Source of the DNA: Ampelocalamus luodianensis
Lineage: Eukaryota > Streptophyta > Magnoliopsida > Poales > Poaceae
Direction of reading: 5' to 3'
Assembly: GCA_036346255.1 (NCBI GenBank)
Contig: CM070625.1
Span: forward strand, 15,337,488-15,401,487
Length of the DNA: 64,000 nt
Position numbers and translations under genes: made by a program. Positions 36,518 to 50,295 of this stretch are shown one piece after another (the first letter of the stretch is position 1; every line of letters begins with the position of its first letter). The notes under the pieces were generated by a model. That model was not told the DNA's origin, did not search any database, and saw only the letters and a list, made by a program, of their open reading frames with translations.

Positions 36518-37617
36518 CCTACTGGAGCCAATTCACACACAAATGAAAAATAACGCAATCTTTTCCCAACCTCTCATGTTCCCTTTTTCCTACTCTCCCA
36601 TGCCTCGTCGACATTGCATGATTGCGATTGTTAATTTCGCGATGGAGAATTAAAGAAGCGTGAACTTCTTTATATCTATTCCCCAGCAGCATGTTGTTTC
36701 CTTTGTTTTATTTGAATAAACTTTGCTGCGTGTGGATGGGCTGGATTCGACTAGTGGGGCGAGTGAAGAGCTGGTGCAAAAGAAAATGCAAAATCATTTT
36801 CAGAAAAATTTTTGCAGGATCCCTTATTCTAGTTTGTGTGATGGGCGCTTCTTGATTATACTTTTGATGTGCTTTCTTAGCAAGGGGAAAGGAAACGGGG
36901 GACTTCACAGTGTTCGTGGTCTCACTCTCACACCGCACACCAAAACGGGAGATTTGATTATCTACCGCTATGCAAATTCAGAATTTGCAATTTATATATG
37001 TATGATATGTGCTTGGGATCTAGATATCATTCACAGCGAAACCATATATTATATGCATATAAATGATAAATCATAAAATCCACATTTTTACTGTGACAAA
37101 TAATTAATTATTCTGAAAGCAAAAACAAAAAAGAGATGAAACTAAAGAACTAACATCCCACATCCCTAATTTTGCAAATGGCATGGCATCGAGAGTTCAC
37201 GCAACGACGAATTTCGGTGGGGTTTCTGTACCTTTGCGAACTGGAAGGCACTTGGCTTCCGCACGGTTTTGTTGTGGGGGAATCGCGAAGTACTGCCCGT
37301 GAGCTGAGCGCGTGCATGCGTGACGCCCCAAGCGGAACCGGATGCGTCGCCGTCAGCATCGAACCAGCGGCGCCGGCCACTCGGCCTCCATTTTTGCGGC
37401 TGGGATGGGTGGTTCGCTGCATATAGCGCCTTCAGCGTATCGAGATCGGAATATGCCCGCCTGTGCGATGCCTCTTCACCGACACCGGGTGGGTGCGGTG
37501 AAGGGATGTTTTCTGCCGACGTGGAGCAGCAAAACGAACAGGATTGATTTCTCTTCTTCCCCGACCCAGGGAGCGGAGCATGAGGTAGTGATCGTAAACT
37601 GCATTAAAAAGAAAAGT

Positions 37618-39081
37618 AATAAGTCCAGTTTTCTCTCTCGAATTATCAAAAAAATCTAGTTTACCTTCTGAACTTCAAAACTGATTATTTAACCCTCCTA
37701 AATTTACGAAATCCAGTCAATAAACCCCTCATGCCGATTTCAAGTGGTGGTTTTGCACAGTGACAGTGGTTTTGTTGACTGGCAGTCATACACAGAGAAA
37801 GAGAGCCACAAACAGAGAGACAGAGGAGAGGAGAGGAGGCGTCGAGTCTGACAACAACGACGAAGGGGAGATGGGCGGCGGCGACTGGGAGAGCAAAAAT
37901 GGGTTAAGGGCACTGAGGCAGGCTCGTGGGAGGAGACGACGCGACATGCAGCGGCCCATAGGGGCAGGGCGCACACACGCGGCGGCGGCAACATGTGGGG
38001 CAGTTGCTACGGCAGTGAACTAGCAGCTAAACGGGGAAGATGGCGCACGTGTGAGTACCAGTGGGGTGTGGGGAACCTACCGGAGCCGTCAACGACGGCG
38101 GGGCGTAGTCGGGGTGGACCGGCGTCGTGGGCCTGTGGCGGCACAGCTAGGTCATCGTGGTGGTGGTGCTGCAGAGAAAGCGGGCAGGGGTGAGTGATGG
38201 GGGAAAGCTAGAGGGGGTGTAGGGGTGCTCCGGTAGGGGAGAATTGGGTTGGGACTCGCCGGGGAAGGAGTGGCAGCAGTTTCAACCAGGACCGGGGAAG
38301 ACGATAGTGGCGCGGTGCTTCAGTGGTGGAAGCTCACGATTGGCTGGGGGGAATGCTTGGGATGTAGTGGAACACCACGTGACACGGGTCAAGAGGAGAG
38401 GTGCTCACCGTGATGCTCGGAATGACGTCGAGGAGGAGACAGTGATGTCGGGCGAGGCGCCAACGGTGGGGAGGAAAACGGGGTATTCCTGGGCTTGGGC
38501 GGCAAAGAGAAGGATGGAAGGTGGGCACGAGGGTGCAGGCACCGAGGCGGCACTGATGCGCGCGACAGGGATGGTCGAAGCTCACTGGGGTGGCGGCAAG
38601 ACTTGATGAGGCGTCCGGCCCTCTACCCTGGAGCACCGGGCAATGACGTTGAGTAGTGTCGACTTGGCATCCGCCACCACCTCGTCACCCAGCGAGGTCT
38701 CTTGGCCCTCCCAGAGGCATCCAAACTTGAGGGAGGCCGATACACTGGTGTCGTCAGTAGTGACAGGCGCGAGGCGCGTGCGGTAGTCTGGGGACTTCGG
38801 GGATGGGAGGGAGAAGAAGCCCGAGAGGGATGGTGTCTACAATGTGTTTAACGTAAGGTTGCTCGAACGGTCAAACCTGACGTATTTTCAACGGTGACAC
38901 ATACACGTTAACTTGGACAAATGCAGTCGCGTGTGCAAAACTGCCACTTGAAACCAGCATAAGGGGTTTATTGACCGGATTTTACCAATTTAGAGGGGTT
39001 AAATAACCAGTTTTGAAGTTCAAGGGGGGGGGGGGTAAATCAGACTTTTTCGATAGTTCAAGAGAGTAATATGGACTTATT
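37618..39081. mobile_element. MULE-like element with long terminal inverted repeats
   Basis: The left end (AATAAGTCCAGTTTTCTCTC, through GAACTTCAAAACTGATTATT and CAATAAACCCCTCATGCC) pairs over about 150 bases with the right end (CTTGAAACCAGCATAAGG through ATATGGACTTATT). The GC-rich core (about 37800-38850) has several open frames but none with a recognised domain. It could be captured host sequence (Pack-MULE style). A run of 13-14 G near 39015 marks the right TIR. No clean 9 bp duplication was found. Confidence 0.75.
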
Positions 39082-39089
39082 CCTAAGAA

Positions 39090-39599
39090 GGAAGAAGTCC
39101 ATATAACATTCCCGACTTTGCTCGAAAATCTATCCAGTATCTCGAACTATAAAATCAGATATTTGGCAATTTGAACTTTGCAATCCATTTCAAATAACAC
39201 TTTGACCGGTTTGCATAGTGATATTGCCCGTGTGGCACGATGAGTAAACTGTTTTGCTATGTAGAATGTCACGCCGACCAAATTTAGGTGAATGATAGGT
39301 GGAACCCCCACAAAGGCTTCTCCCCAAAATCGAAACAGAGAGGAAGCTACAGGGCGTGGCCGGGAGCTCGATGGGGGAGAAGACCCTATGGGCTCTACTA
39401 GACCCAACTTGGTCAGCGTGTCATTCTACGTGACAAAATCTTTTACTCATCGTGTCATACGGACGATACCACCATACGAAACCAGGTCAGGTGTTGTTTG
39501 AACCGGATTGCAAAGTTTGGAAGTCAAATGTCTGATTTTATACTTCGAAGTGCTAGACTAGCTTTTAAGCAAAGTTTGAGGTGTTATATAAATTTTTCC
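39090..39599. mobile_element. Second MULE-like long-TIR element
   Basis: Ends GGAAGAAGTCCATATAACAT and (reverse complement) GGAAAAATTTATATAACACC are followed by about 190 bases of imperfect inverted similarity, including AAAATCAGATATTTGGC and CACGATGAGTAAA. It starts 8 bases after the previous element and shares the AAGTCCATAT motif with its terminus, so the two are probably related. It is non-coding. The stretch 39600-40399 downstream holds AT-rich sequence and the XBCP3-like gene's 3' flank. Confidence 0.7.
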
Positions 39600-40399
39600 A
39601 ACAAAGAATACTATAGCTATTCCCTAAGCAATTTAGACCCCGTTTGGAAATAGGCACGCGGGGCTTTTGCCGATTCCTCAGTTTTGGCTTTTCTGTTATC
39701 CAAGGGGGAAAAAGAAGCTCGGTTGGGTTCGAGTCAAGATTAGCCAAAGAGCCATGTTAAACTGCTAAGCATAGCTCGTAGTCTTAACAACATACTCCAG
39801 ATAAGGGTTTTGCAAAAGGAGACATCGTTAGGAATTTATGATTGTTTTTATTTGTCAGTAGTTACAGACATTATAGAGGGAACCAGCAAGTTATAAACCA
39901 GACGCATCACTATCATGCTTGTATAGTTACTGTGAAAAAAACATGGTTGTACAACCAACCACTAAATTTGGAGAACTATTGAACTAGATGCATCTCTTTA
40001 TTAGACTGGTTCTGAACTGAGTCAACTCTAATACAAACTGAGCGAAATAAACCGTCTGTGAAACAAGTATCAGAGCCCGTAGCCTAATTTCACATGTACG
40101 ATCATAAAATTCCACAATACAGTGCGAACCGTGCGATTCACCGATACAAAGTAAAATCTGGGCATCTCTGTGCAAGACAACCAACGTCGAGCTAGAGGCT
40201 AGAGCATACAACAAGGCGGCAGGACACTTGAAGAAGGCAGTGAACCCCGCCACTTGTATAAGATCATGCATACATCTGTATCTGTTTAGGAAAAATGATG
40301 GTCACTGGTCACATTAGGATAAGGATATCAATAATGACAGTACAAACCAAAGCAAGTCGATCTGATCTTACCCGTAATGCCTCACTTATTATATGTCCA

Positions 40400-43300
40400 T
40401 TAATCCAACAGTTCCAACAAACCATTCCAAGAGGGAACTTTAGAGAAAGACTGCTTCCTCTTAACTCCCTCCATACCGGAAAAATTGCCATTAGCCTGAA
40501 ACAGTAAGTCATCAAATGCTCAGACCTCAGAATACACAACGTTTATCCGATGCTGTGGTTGGTAACTTCCAAAGCTGAAGCTGAAACTGTCAGTAAGACT
40601 AAAAACTAAACTCAGATATAAATAAAATGAAGATTGAAGAATAAGGTAATGTGGAACATTTGTCAAGCATAACCATATCAAGCTTTGAGGTAGGTCAGTT
40701 TCCAACCACAAACATGACGAAAGCTCAATCCCAATAAAGAATGCGTAAAGCCTCTTGTATGTACCTTGAAGCATTGTTTGCTAACTGTGTCACAAGTAGG
40801 ATAGTCATGAGGGCAACAATAACGGTTATCCTTGCAGCAAACTGCATTATCCAGTTCACAACAGCTCCAAGAAAGGCAAAATCCTAAGACACGCCAGGAA
40901 CAACAGCAGGTGGATCCTTCAGGGCAGTAGGTAAGGAGGCTGCATTTGGTTGGACCAGGGCCTGGTGAAGGAGGAGGATTCGGGCTTGTTTTTGTTGGGA
41001 ACGATGCCATCATGTTTATACCACAAACACCATAGGAATTACCAGTGTTTCGATGCATATGCATATAGCCCTTCATCCCCCAACTTTCACCCCATGAATT
41101 TTTCACAATCCAATAATCCTTGCCACCTTCAGAACTGTATCCCACAATTAACACAGCATGATCAAGAGATGTTGGGCATGGGCCATCGAAGATACCCTGA
41201 ATAAGAAAATAATAAAAGGAAAGTACAATGATTGGTAACATTCTATAACATAAGTTAGTGAGAGAGCAACCAAAGCATGTATTAAAACCTTGGAGTACAG
41301 CTGAAATGCTCTAGCGCTACCACATATTCCTACGCTGACAGGTTGCTGGGCAACAGCCTGAAGTAACAAGTCTTCATTGTTGGCAGGTACATCAGTGTAG
41401 CCATCGATTGTTACCACTCGCCTTTTCAGCTGCAAAACAAGCAGACAAATTGTATAAATATGACACAGTAGGTGTATAAACATGCTCCAGAAGGTAGGTT
41501 TCTACAACTCAATCTTACTTTGTTCTTGTTACACGTTCCATCTGTTTCACGATACGGGTAATCATCCTCTGTGTCAATTCCACCATTTTTAATCACAAAC
41601 TTAAAAGCATAGTCCATGAGCCCACCACCACACCCACTATTGTAGGATCTGTCACAGTCAATTAGTTCCTGTTCAGAAAGGCTGATCAGAGAGCCCGTCT
41701 TGATCTTGTTTATTCCTTCCATGGCACCTGTAGCTGAAAAGCCCCAACAAGCACCTGAACAACAATCCAGACCACATTAACTGGAAGTACTGGTTTGGTT
41801 TAGTGATTGGGAATGAGGTGGCACCAACAGTTATAAGTGAAAAATATACTTCAAGAATCTTGTATAAAGGCCCTCCAACAGAACGAAACAAAAACTAAAT
41901 ACCAACTCCAAAGGCGTGAATTTGTGGAAACAGAGCCTTGTATCTCTGTGCCAAGTATCACTCCTACTCCTAACTTGCAAAATAAGATTGCTGAGAATGT
42001 TCTGATGTGGCTCATCACTATTTGCGCCTTTCCAATTTTACCAGAGGCACTTTAAGATAATCCTAACCTAAAACGCCAGATTGCTGGAAGCATAATCATT
42101 AATACTAGTATTAACACCCGCACTTTGCTTCGGTTTTTTTGGCTCATGATTACTTTTACTATCAACATTAATGAAATTATTCCTAGACTCCTTTATAATC
42201 TCCAAAGGGTTTAGGGTATCAAATATTAACCACCCTTTCAACTAAAATGTGTCTAATACTCTAATCAAAGCATCTCTTAAATATTTAATATCTAATGGTT
42301 AATATTTTAATTGAGTTTGATCTAATGGCTAAATTTTTAAAGGTGACATGGCACAATTAGGAAGTTGCTTTTATAGGCAATTTTAGATGTAAGGAGGATT
42401 TCCAAGATTCCTTAATTAAGCGACAAGGCACAGCTGTACTATGTATCGAAACATCACGTGGCTATTTCCATGGTAGAAGCTAACAAAAATTATAAGCAAT
42501 TCTCTTGTGCAGGACGCCCTAAACAGCAACAACACCTAAGAAGTTTAATCTGACATCTCATTAGTGTACAATGGAGAATGTCATAGAGAATTAGAGGCAT
42601 AACTCTTTATCTATGATTTACGGAGTATCTATCGAATTTTACTGTCAGTACACTGGGGTAGCCACTTCAACACCCTGATACCTTCTTCATTTTAAGAATA
42701 GCCAAGCTTATAACCTTTGGATGCAGTGCTGGAAAGCGCTCAAATGACTAAAAGACAATATAGCTTGGAGAAATGTAGTCAGTAAAATTGCAAATTGGGT
42801 CCTGTAAACAAAAACGTCTTAAGTCGCTTGGTTTCACCAATTTACTATATCACAAACTAACCGGAGAAAAAAAATCCAAGATCTTTTCTAACCGGACATG
42901 ATGATAAGCACGACAGGTGGAACACAATACACTACAGGCAAGCATGTTGCTAAATGCTAACCAATCAATCTACCACCATGTTTCCCTGATGAGTCCTGAA
43001 AGTGCGAAATTAGCTTTGTATTTGTCAGCTTCTGCTCCCTTTTAATCTTGGATTCGTAACCTTGGATTCTTCGAATACTTTGTGACTACTGGATAATGCA
43101 TCGGTCATACGGATCTTAACTCACAGCGTTTACTTCATTTGCTATATTAACCTATTGATTTCTATGTTCTAACATCAAATCCCAACAAACAACCGTAACA
43201 ACAAATTCTGATGGGAAAAAGATGAACTCTGCGATCTCAAGTGTAGAACAGATCGAGAAGCGTGCGCTCACCGCAGCTGCCCTGGTCCTTGACCTTGGTG

Positions 43301-43734
43301 ACCGCGCCGCTCTGCCTCCAGTCCACCGCATCGGGGACTGCTCCAACGCCACCGGCGAATCCCCGGTACGGCACTCCCCCTAGCGCCCCCGCCGCGGCGT
43401 CCTCCGGGCCGACGGCGAGGCGGCCGAGGCGCGCGGAGCGGAACTCGTCGTGCGTCAGGTCGGCGTAGGCGTTGAGAGCGAGCGTGTAGGACGGAGACTG
43501 GCCCGCGCCGGCGCGGGCGTTGTGCGCCGCCACGAAGGCCGCGTTGTCCGCGAACGCCGCGAGCCGCGCCGCGCGCTCCCCCGGCGTCGCGTACGCCTTC
43601 CCGCGCTCCGCGCACCACGCCTCGAACAGCGCCTCGTAGTCCGACAGGTTCCCACCACCACCACTAGCAGCAGCCGCCGCCGCCGAAGCCGACAGCAGCA
43701 GCGGCAGGAGCAGGAGGTAGGAGACGAAGGGCAT
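40400..43734 (-). CDS. XBCP3-like papain protease with granulin domain
   Basis: Five exons (43734-43272, 41754-41519, 41429-41289, 41196-40765, 40495-40400) give 455 residues. The order is: a signal peptide (about 1-23, Leu/Ala-rich); an I29 prodomain with an ERFNIN-like helix (about 33-95); mature papain fold starting near VPDAVDWR (about 132); catalytic Cys about 157 (GACWGFS); His about 293 (LDHAVLIVGY); Asn about 313 (KNSWG); a Pro-rich hinge (NPPPSPGPGP); and a Cys-rich granulin domain (about 365-420, CCCSW, CCPHDYPTCD). It ends VPSWNGLLELLD. The Arabidopsis relative XBCP3 is a vacuolar/secretory-pathway protease of the RD21-type subfamilies. Intron 1 is 1.5 kb and shows no gene. Confidence 0.93.
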
Positions 43735-45036
43735 CTTCGTAATCCCCTTCCGCTCCTCCTTCGCAAGAGCAGTGGTTCTCGACCTGTTGGCTCCTGGGTC
43801 CTATGGGTTTTGGTAAGGAGACTTCGTAGGATTTTACAGAGAGAAGTGGAGTTTGGGTTTGGTGGGGGAGGGATTGGAGTGTGGAGATCGGAGAAGAAGA
43901 AGATGATATCGTTTTGACGAGAGCACTGCAAGACAAACCCGCTGGCAGATTGGAATTAACACACGATGGGAGAGCCGTCGGTCGTTTCTTGGCTGAGCTG
44001 AGCAGGCAGCTAGGTCCAGGCGTGACACACGTGTGCAGAGCAGATTGGCTGAAACAGACGGGGGCCACGCCCGGCAGTGCACGCTGTGACGCAGTTCTCC
44101 CCGTTCAATCGGTGAAAAAAATCGGCCTCTCGGGTAGAATTTCGTGCGTGATACGCAACAACGTGCTTCTCGCGGTTGGACGGTCGGACCACTGGTTCAT
44201 TTGACAACAATATTTTAACGTATGTACATCATTTTAGTACTAAAAGTAATTATAAAAATTCAACTAATCTTTTTCGGAAAACAAAACATGGATTGAAACC
44301 ATTGACCTTATCATCCGTAATTAGGTAAAACCAAAACACAAATCATAAATCGAAATCAACAACACACTCTAGAGCTCACCGTCTCATCCCACCAATTTTG
44401 ACGGGATCATCTCATGATGGACTATCCTTTCCTACGATGGCTCATTCTCAAAACAAACACCCTATTAGTATACTTTACAAGCAATACATGCAAAAAAAAA
44501 AAAACATATGGATGCTTCACCTCTTTGCTGTATCGATTTACCAAGAAAGATCTATGAGTGGTGCTTCTACATGCTCCAAAAACTAAACTTCATATGCCTC
44601 TAAGAAAACTATTTTTGTTTTGAAACCACCTCTAAAAAAACTTAATTGTATAAAACTTAGAATAGTATTGTTGTTAGTGGAATAGCCAAATCAGGCCTTG
44701 CAAGAAGAGACTTGGTTAGACCCAATCAAACAAGGTGTGCCTTGTGGTGTTGGTCTGTTGGATACGAGTCGATTGACACGAGATGAACCTAATGATCGAG
44801 ATAAGCAACTAACGACAAAGAGTGGTGAAACACACACGCATTCGCTTTCCCTTCGGTAAATGTAAACCATTTGGTGGGTCGAGCCATGCTCTAGAGACCG
44901 CGAGGCCGATGTGCACTGGTCGCGGCCTGCGCGTTGCCCACGGCGTGCAGGCCTGGTTTCCGTTAGGCCCAGTTCGCGCCAACAGCCCATGCCCATGCCC
45001 ACGTGCACGCCTATGGAGGCCATGCTCTGTTTGGTA
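43735..45036. promoter_or_regulatory. Upstream region of the protease gene; no gene seen
   Basis: This stretch includes the presumed 5' UTR and promoter of the XBCP3-like gene (43735 to about 44200), then AT-rich sequence (44200-44690) and a mixed region up to the MITE insertion. Open frames here overlap each other on both strands and resemble no family. I found no convincing regulatory motif. Confidence 0.4.
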
Positions 45037-45068
45037 TAGGTGTGCAAAAGAAGTGGATAATTATCGAC

Positions 45069-45924
45069 TGATGAGGATATCCCTGCCGAACCTGCTCCTT
45101 CATCTCCTCTCATTGAACCAACAGGGCCGATTACAAGAGCACGAGCAAAGAAATTACAAGATCAGGTGAACTTGCTCTTTAATGACCGTGTCATTAATTT
45201 TAACGAGAATTTTATACTACCTAAAAATAGTGTTTTGATTGTGCTCAGGTTTGAAGATTCAACGATAGAAGAATTTCGGTTGTTGCAAGTCAAGGAAAAT
45301 TAGGATGTTGCTAAAGCGCTTGAGGATACAAGTGCGTGTACTAAATCTTGTTTGTGAAAATAACAGAAGGAGACTTTTGCATGCAGGAAGTACATCAAGG
45401 AAGTTTGGCTTTACCAAATCACATGGAACATCCTCGTGATGGGCAATGGACTATGCCATGCAATCGAACCGAATCAATGTGTTTAGTAGTAACAAATTAG
45501 GCATGTTTCTTTTTAGTAGTAATTGGAAAGGAATAGGAAAGAAAGGGCCACGGCAATCGTACCTTAGCACTTGCCTTGTTTGCTAAAATAGCTAGCGCAT
45601 GGCCTCTGTTAAAGCGGCTAGCACAGAGCAACGCGAGGGGAACGATATTTTGAGATTAAAATAAAAGCAGTTGCTTTCTTCTTGATAGCGAAGCGGCATC
45701 AATGGGGAAAATTGAGAGTTCTTGCTAATTGAGATCGTTCAACCTTTCCGCTGGGAATTGGGGCGCGATAGGGCTTAAGCAGGTGGTCGTGAAGTTCGGC
45801 GCATGTGTTCTTGCGAATTAAAGAGTGTTCGTTCTTGCATTGGCAACGGAGGATCGCTACGATTCGATAGGCCACACGTGAGTATCTTAATCCTACGTCG
45901 AGAAGATCGGGCGACCCCGTATCA
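45069..45924 (+). repeat. 5' LTR
   Basis: It is 856 bp, TG...CA. Relative to the 3' LTR it lacks single bases at many positions and has a few substitutions (for example the GATGTTGCTAAAGCGC segment). This gives it 10 bases less length. Its first 240 bases are the homologue of the region that codes for the pol C-terminus in the 3' LTR. Confidence 0.92.
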
Positions 45925-45927
45925 TCT

Positions 45928-45939
45928 TGGTATCAGAGC
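45928..45939 (+). other. Primer binding site (initiator Met tRNA type)
   Basis: TGGTATCAGAGC lies three bases after the 5' LTR end. This is the standard primer binding site of plant gypsy and copia elements, complementary to the 3' end of initiator methionine tRNA. The leader 45940-47190 is non-coding and contains an A-rich/AAG microsatellite near 46518-46632. Confidence 0.92.
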
Positions 45940-47232
45940 GCGGTTGACTCGGTAGGATTACTTATCCCTAGTTTAGATTATTTTTACTTGTTGTTCTTAA
46001 TACCTAGAGTCCATAAACAGAAAATTGCAACACAAAAATTCCAAGCCCTAGTTTTTGCATCTGTTATTTCCTGTGAGTTTAGTTAGGTTTTAATTCATTA
46101 GAATTTTTGTTTAGTGTTGATCGTAGTGTTCTTTTGCGTTCCTTAATCTTGTGTCCAATTAAAAAAAAAAACCGATCGGTGAGAGTCACGCTGCAGGAGC
46201 GCGTGCGACTCATCGTGCCACGATCGCTCGAGGATTTGCGTCTTGCTACGGATCCAATCACTCGGGGATCACTGCTGCTACGATACCCATACGCTCTGAT
46301 GAATTCGCATTGCTCACATTGCCCAAGCTGCGGTGTTCTAAGCGATGGGCACGATTCAGCGTTTCTTCACCTACAGTGCATGAGTCCGTGAGCAGTGCAA
46401 ATCAAAAAAAACTTTCGTCTTTGAGACTAGTCTTTGATAATTGCTTAGGTCATTCCTTTGAATTATTTACGCTTGAAAATTTGAGCTTGAGTAAGAAAGT
46501 TTAAACCCTAGTTTCGGCAAAAAAAAAAAAAAAAAAGAAGAAGAAAGAAAGACAAAAGACAAGCCACAAGTTAAAAAAAAAACGTGGCTGTGAAGTAACC
46601 AAAAAAAGAAGAAGAAGAAGAAGAAGAAGATATTGGCCGAAATTTGGGGAACAATATAACCTTGGCTCATAAAATTCAGATTGTGTATTTAATTTCTTTG
46701 AGCAATCTTGTGCCCTTACATTTCATATTATTGCAATTGGCTAGCGTCTCTTCTAGTACTTGGTGCAAAACGAGCTAGTTTTCATCTCAATATCAGATTG
46801 CATCTCACTAGCTCATTCCTTTGTTTGCATTGAGTTACATTGATCTTTGCGTGTGCGTCATACACTTCGCTTAAATCTTTTGGATCAGCACTTAGGCAAA
46901 AAATTCTAGCTTGAATTATTACTTAGCTTTACAACATCAAGAATTTCAGATTGCTAGGATATACACCTCCATACCAAGCTCCACTAAATAACCGTTGTTC
47001 TGCAATTGTGAGCACTCTTAAATTACTTTGATCATCACTTTGCTATTGTAGCTTCCACCAAGTGTAAGTTTCTTTTGGCCTTAATTCACTTGGAAGGGTA
47101 AGAACTTTACTTGGGAGTGAAAAGAGAGCGAGTGATTTTGACTAATCATCCATATACACTCTTCTTGTTTGTGTTTTCTTTTGCACAATTTAACCATGTC
47201 AGTGGAGAAGATAATTATGGTGAGGAGCATCT

Positions 47233-49196
47233 TTGTTGATCTCAATGCCCGGTGACTCGCTTCAACATCGGGCATTGAGGAGTACATTACAACAAGAATT
47301 TGTAGCTGGCACCACTGCAATGGGGGAAGAACTCAAGGCGGATATGCAGGATCTTCGCATTGACCTCAATCAACAAATGAATGTGTTGCGTACGGGCATC
47401 GTGAATGATGTTGTACGTGCACTTCGTCAACAGCAAGACGAAGATAGTGTGCATCTACCGGCTCACATACCTCCACGAGATGCGGAGGTCGCTACACGAG
47501 TCACCCAGGATGCGCAACAACGGCGAGACCGTGTGGTGGCACAAGCCATACGGCCACCTCCACCTGGGAGAGGAGGTGGTAGAGGCGCCCAAGGACCCGG
47601 GAGTGGCCGTGGGCATGGAGGCCGAGGTGGGGGAGCACCTCACTTCGACGATGATGACTTGTACCATTACGATGATGGATACCACCGCCAACACCGCCAC
47701 GGCAATGAACGGCCTCATGAAGAGAAATTTGGTAAGCTTAAATTTACTATGCCAACATTTTCAGGAACACATGATCCGAAGATTACCTCACTTGGGAGCT
47801 CAAGGTGGACAAGGTGTTCGGTGTGCACAATTACTCAAGAAAGAAAATACACATGGCTGCACTTGAATTTGACAAGTATGCGCTCATATGGTGGGAACAA
47901 GTTCAAAATCAAAGGAGAGAGTACAATGAACCTCCTATCACGACATGGGAAGAGATGAAGTATCACATGAGAGCGAGGTTTGTTCCTAAACATTACAAAC
48001 GTGATTTATTTGATAAATTGCACCAAATGAAGCAAGGCACTCTCACGGTGGAAGAGTATTATAAAGAGATGGAGATGGCCATGATTCGAGCCAATATATT
48101 TGAGCAAGAAGAACAAACAATGGCTCGCTTTCTTGCTGGTTTGCACCCTCCTATCAAGCGCATCACCGAATTTCAGCCCTACAACAACATGGTAGAGTTG
48201 GTGCATCAAGCAATTAAGGCTGAAAGGCAAATACAACAAGATATGAGAACAACAAGAACATCATCATATACACCCCGTTCAGCACCTACAGGAGGTAAAC
48301 CCACATCTCGTTTCAATTCTTTTAAAACTAATCCATCTAGTGGAAGTTTTGCTCCTAGTACCAGTGCTGCACCAGGCGGGAAAAATGCAACAACACCCAT
48401 TGCCAAGAAAGGTGCGACACCTTCTAGCTCGTCTTCAGTGGGTTCTACAGCAAGAAGTAGTGTCATCCAATGCTTCAAATGCCTTGGACGAGGTCATATA
48501 CAAAAAGATTGTCCAAATAACAAGGTTATGTTGCTATTAGAGAATAGCGAGTATAACTCTACTAGCGAGGAGGAAGGTGAGGCCCTTGCTGATTTTGGAA
48601 GATTTGGAGATGTACATGAGGAAGGACACGAGAGGGAGGCGCATGAGGATGGCTTTTGTGACCCAGAGGTGGTCCTATCCTTGTGTGTACAAGCGGTGTT
48701 GAGTGTGCAAGCAAAACCCACTCATGAGCAGTGCTGCAATCTTTTCCAAACAAGAGCTCAGGTGAGTAAAGATGGTAAGTGTTGCAAAGTTATTATTGAT
48801 GGTGGTAGTTGCCACAATTTAGCTAGTAAAGAACTTTGCACTAAACTTGGGTTGAAATACAAGAAACATCCACATCCATATCAAATTCAATGGTTGAATA
48901 ATGATGGCTCTATGAATGTTGGATATACTGTTGATGTTAGCTTTCAAATTGGGTCTTATCATGACACCATAGAATGTGATGTTGTGTCCATGGACGTATG
49001 TCACTTGTTATTAGGTAGACCATGGCAATATGATTGTTCTGTGATTCATGATGGAAGAACTAATCAATACAAATTCATGTGGAATGATAAAGAAATAGTG
49101 CTACGACCATTAACCCCTTCTCAAATTGTGATTGATAACATGCAAAAGATTGAGGTAAAAGTAGCGAATGAGAGAGGAAGGAGCAAAAGAGTGTGA
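47233..49196 (+). pseudogene. gag-protease region of the retrotransposon (frame-broken)
   Basis: A Gly/Arg-rich N-terminal gag part occupies the first frame to about 47775. A one-base loss around 47778 moves the rest to another frame (to 49196). The second part has a typical gag helical region (FDKYALIWWEQVQ), a CCHC zinc knuckle (48471-48512, C-x2-C-x4-H-x4-C) and an aspartic protease with the active-site IIDGGS near 48790-48808, in place of the more usual DTG/DSG. A further frame change follows at about 49170-49196 before RT. Confidence 0.85.
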
Positions 49197-50295
49197 TTCC
49201 ACAAAGGTGAGGAGAGCCACAAGCTACAACGGAATGGAAAAAGAAACAATGAGGAGAGAAAAAGTTAGTCATGACACCACTAAATCGGATTTGAGAGAGA
49301 TGAGAGATGATCCCACTTTGATGCACTTTGTATTGCTGTACAAAGATGTTTTGTTTTCTACTAATGACTTAACCTCTCTTCCTAGTGTGGTTTCTCAAGT
49401 TTTGCAGGCTTATGCGGATGTCTTTCCGGAGGAGGTACCCGCTGGTCTACCGCCTATTCGAGGCATTGAACATCAAATTGACTTAGTACCGGGGGCTCCA
49501 CTTCCCAACCGGCCGCCGTACCGCACAAACCCAGAGGAGACAAAAGAAATTCAGCGACAAGTGCAGACGCTCATGGAAAAAGGGTATGTACGCGAAAGTC
49601 TTAGTCCTTGTGCCGTCCCTGTCATTCTTGTTCCTAAGAAAGATGGTACATGGAGAATGTGCGTAGACTGTAGAGCTATCAACAATATTACCATTCGTTA
49701 TCGTCATCCTATTCCTAGGTTAGATGATATGCTTGATGAATTGAGTGGCTCTACTATCTTTTCTAAGATTGATTTGCGTAGTGGATATCATCAAATACGA
49801 ATGAAACATGGTGATGAATGGAAAACTGCTTTTAAAACAAAGTTTGGCTTGTATGAATGGTTAGTGATGCCTTTTGGTTTATCTAATGCTCCTAGTACAT
49901 TCATGCGTTTAATGAACCATGTTTTGCGACACTTCATTGGAAAATTTGTGGTAGTCTATTTTGATGATATTTTGATATATAGCCGCTCATTGGAAGAACA
50001 TGTTGAACACGCTAGGCAAGTGCTAGAAGTGCTAAGAACTGAACAATTGTATGCTAATCTTGAGAAGTGTACTTTTTGCACAAACAAAGTGGTGTTCTTA
50101 GGCTATGTTGTTTCAGCTCATGGAATTGAAGTAGATAACTCTAAAGTTGAAGCTATTCGGAATTGGCCTACTCCTGTCAATGTTAGTCAAATTCGTAGCT
50201 TTCATGGGCTTCTTTGGGTTTTACTGTCGTTTTGTGAAAGATTTCAGCACCATTCTTGCCCATTAAATGAATTAACTAAAAGGAGTTGCTTTTGA
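49168..50295 (+). pseudogene. Reverse transcriptase region of the retrotransposon
   Basis: The frame covers the protease-RT linker (VFPEEVPAGLPP) and RT with CVDCRAINN, KIDLRSGYHQI and the catalytic YFDDILIYS near 49957-49983. It runs out of frame near 50205, with further indels before the RNase H part, so no single reading frame spans RT and RNase H. Confidence 0.88.

Noticed and set aside
43237..43931. Alternative frames over the first protease exon
   Set aside because: They are GC-driven shadows. The chosen frame has the signal peptide, ERFNIN-like prodomain and correct splice phase.
45925..45945. Possible tRNA-related sequence after the 5' LTR
   Set aside because: Only the 12-base primer binding site matches. 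There is no tRNA cloverleaf.
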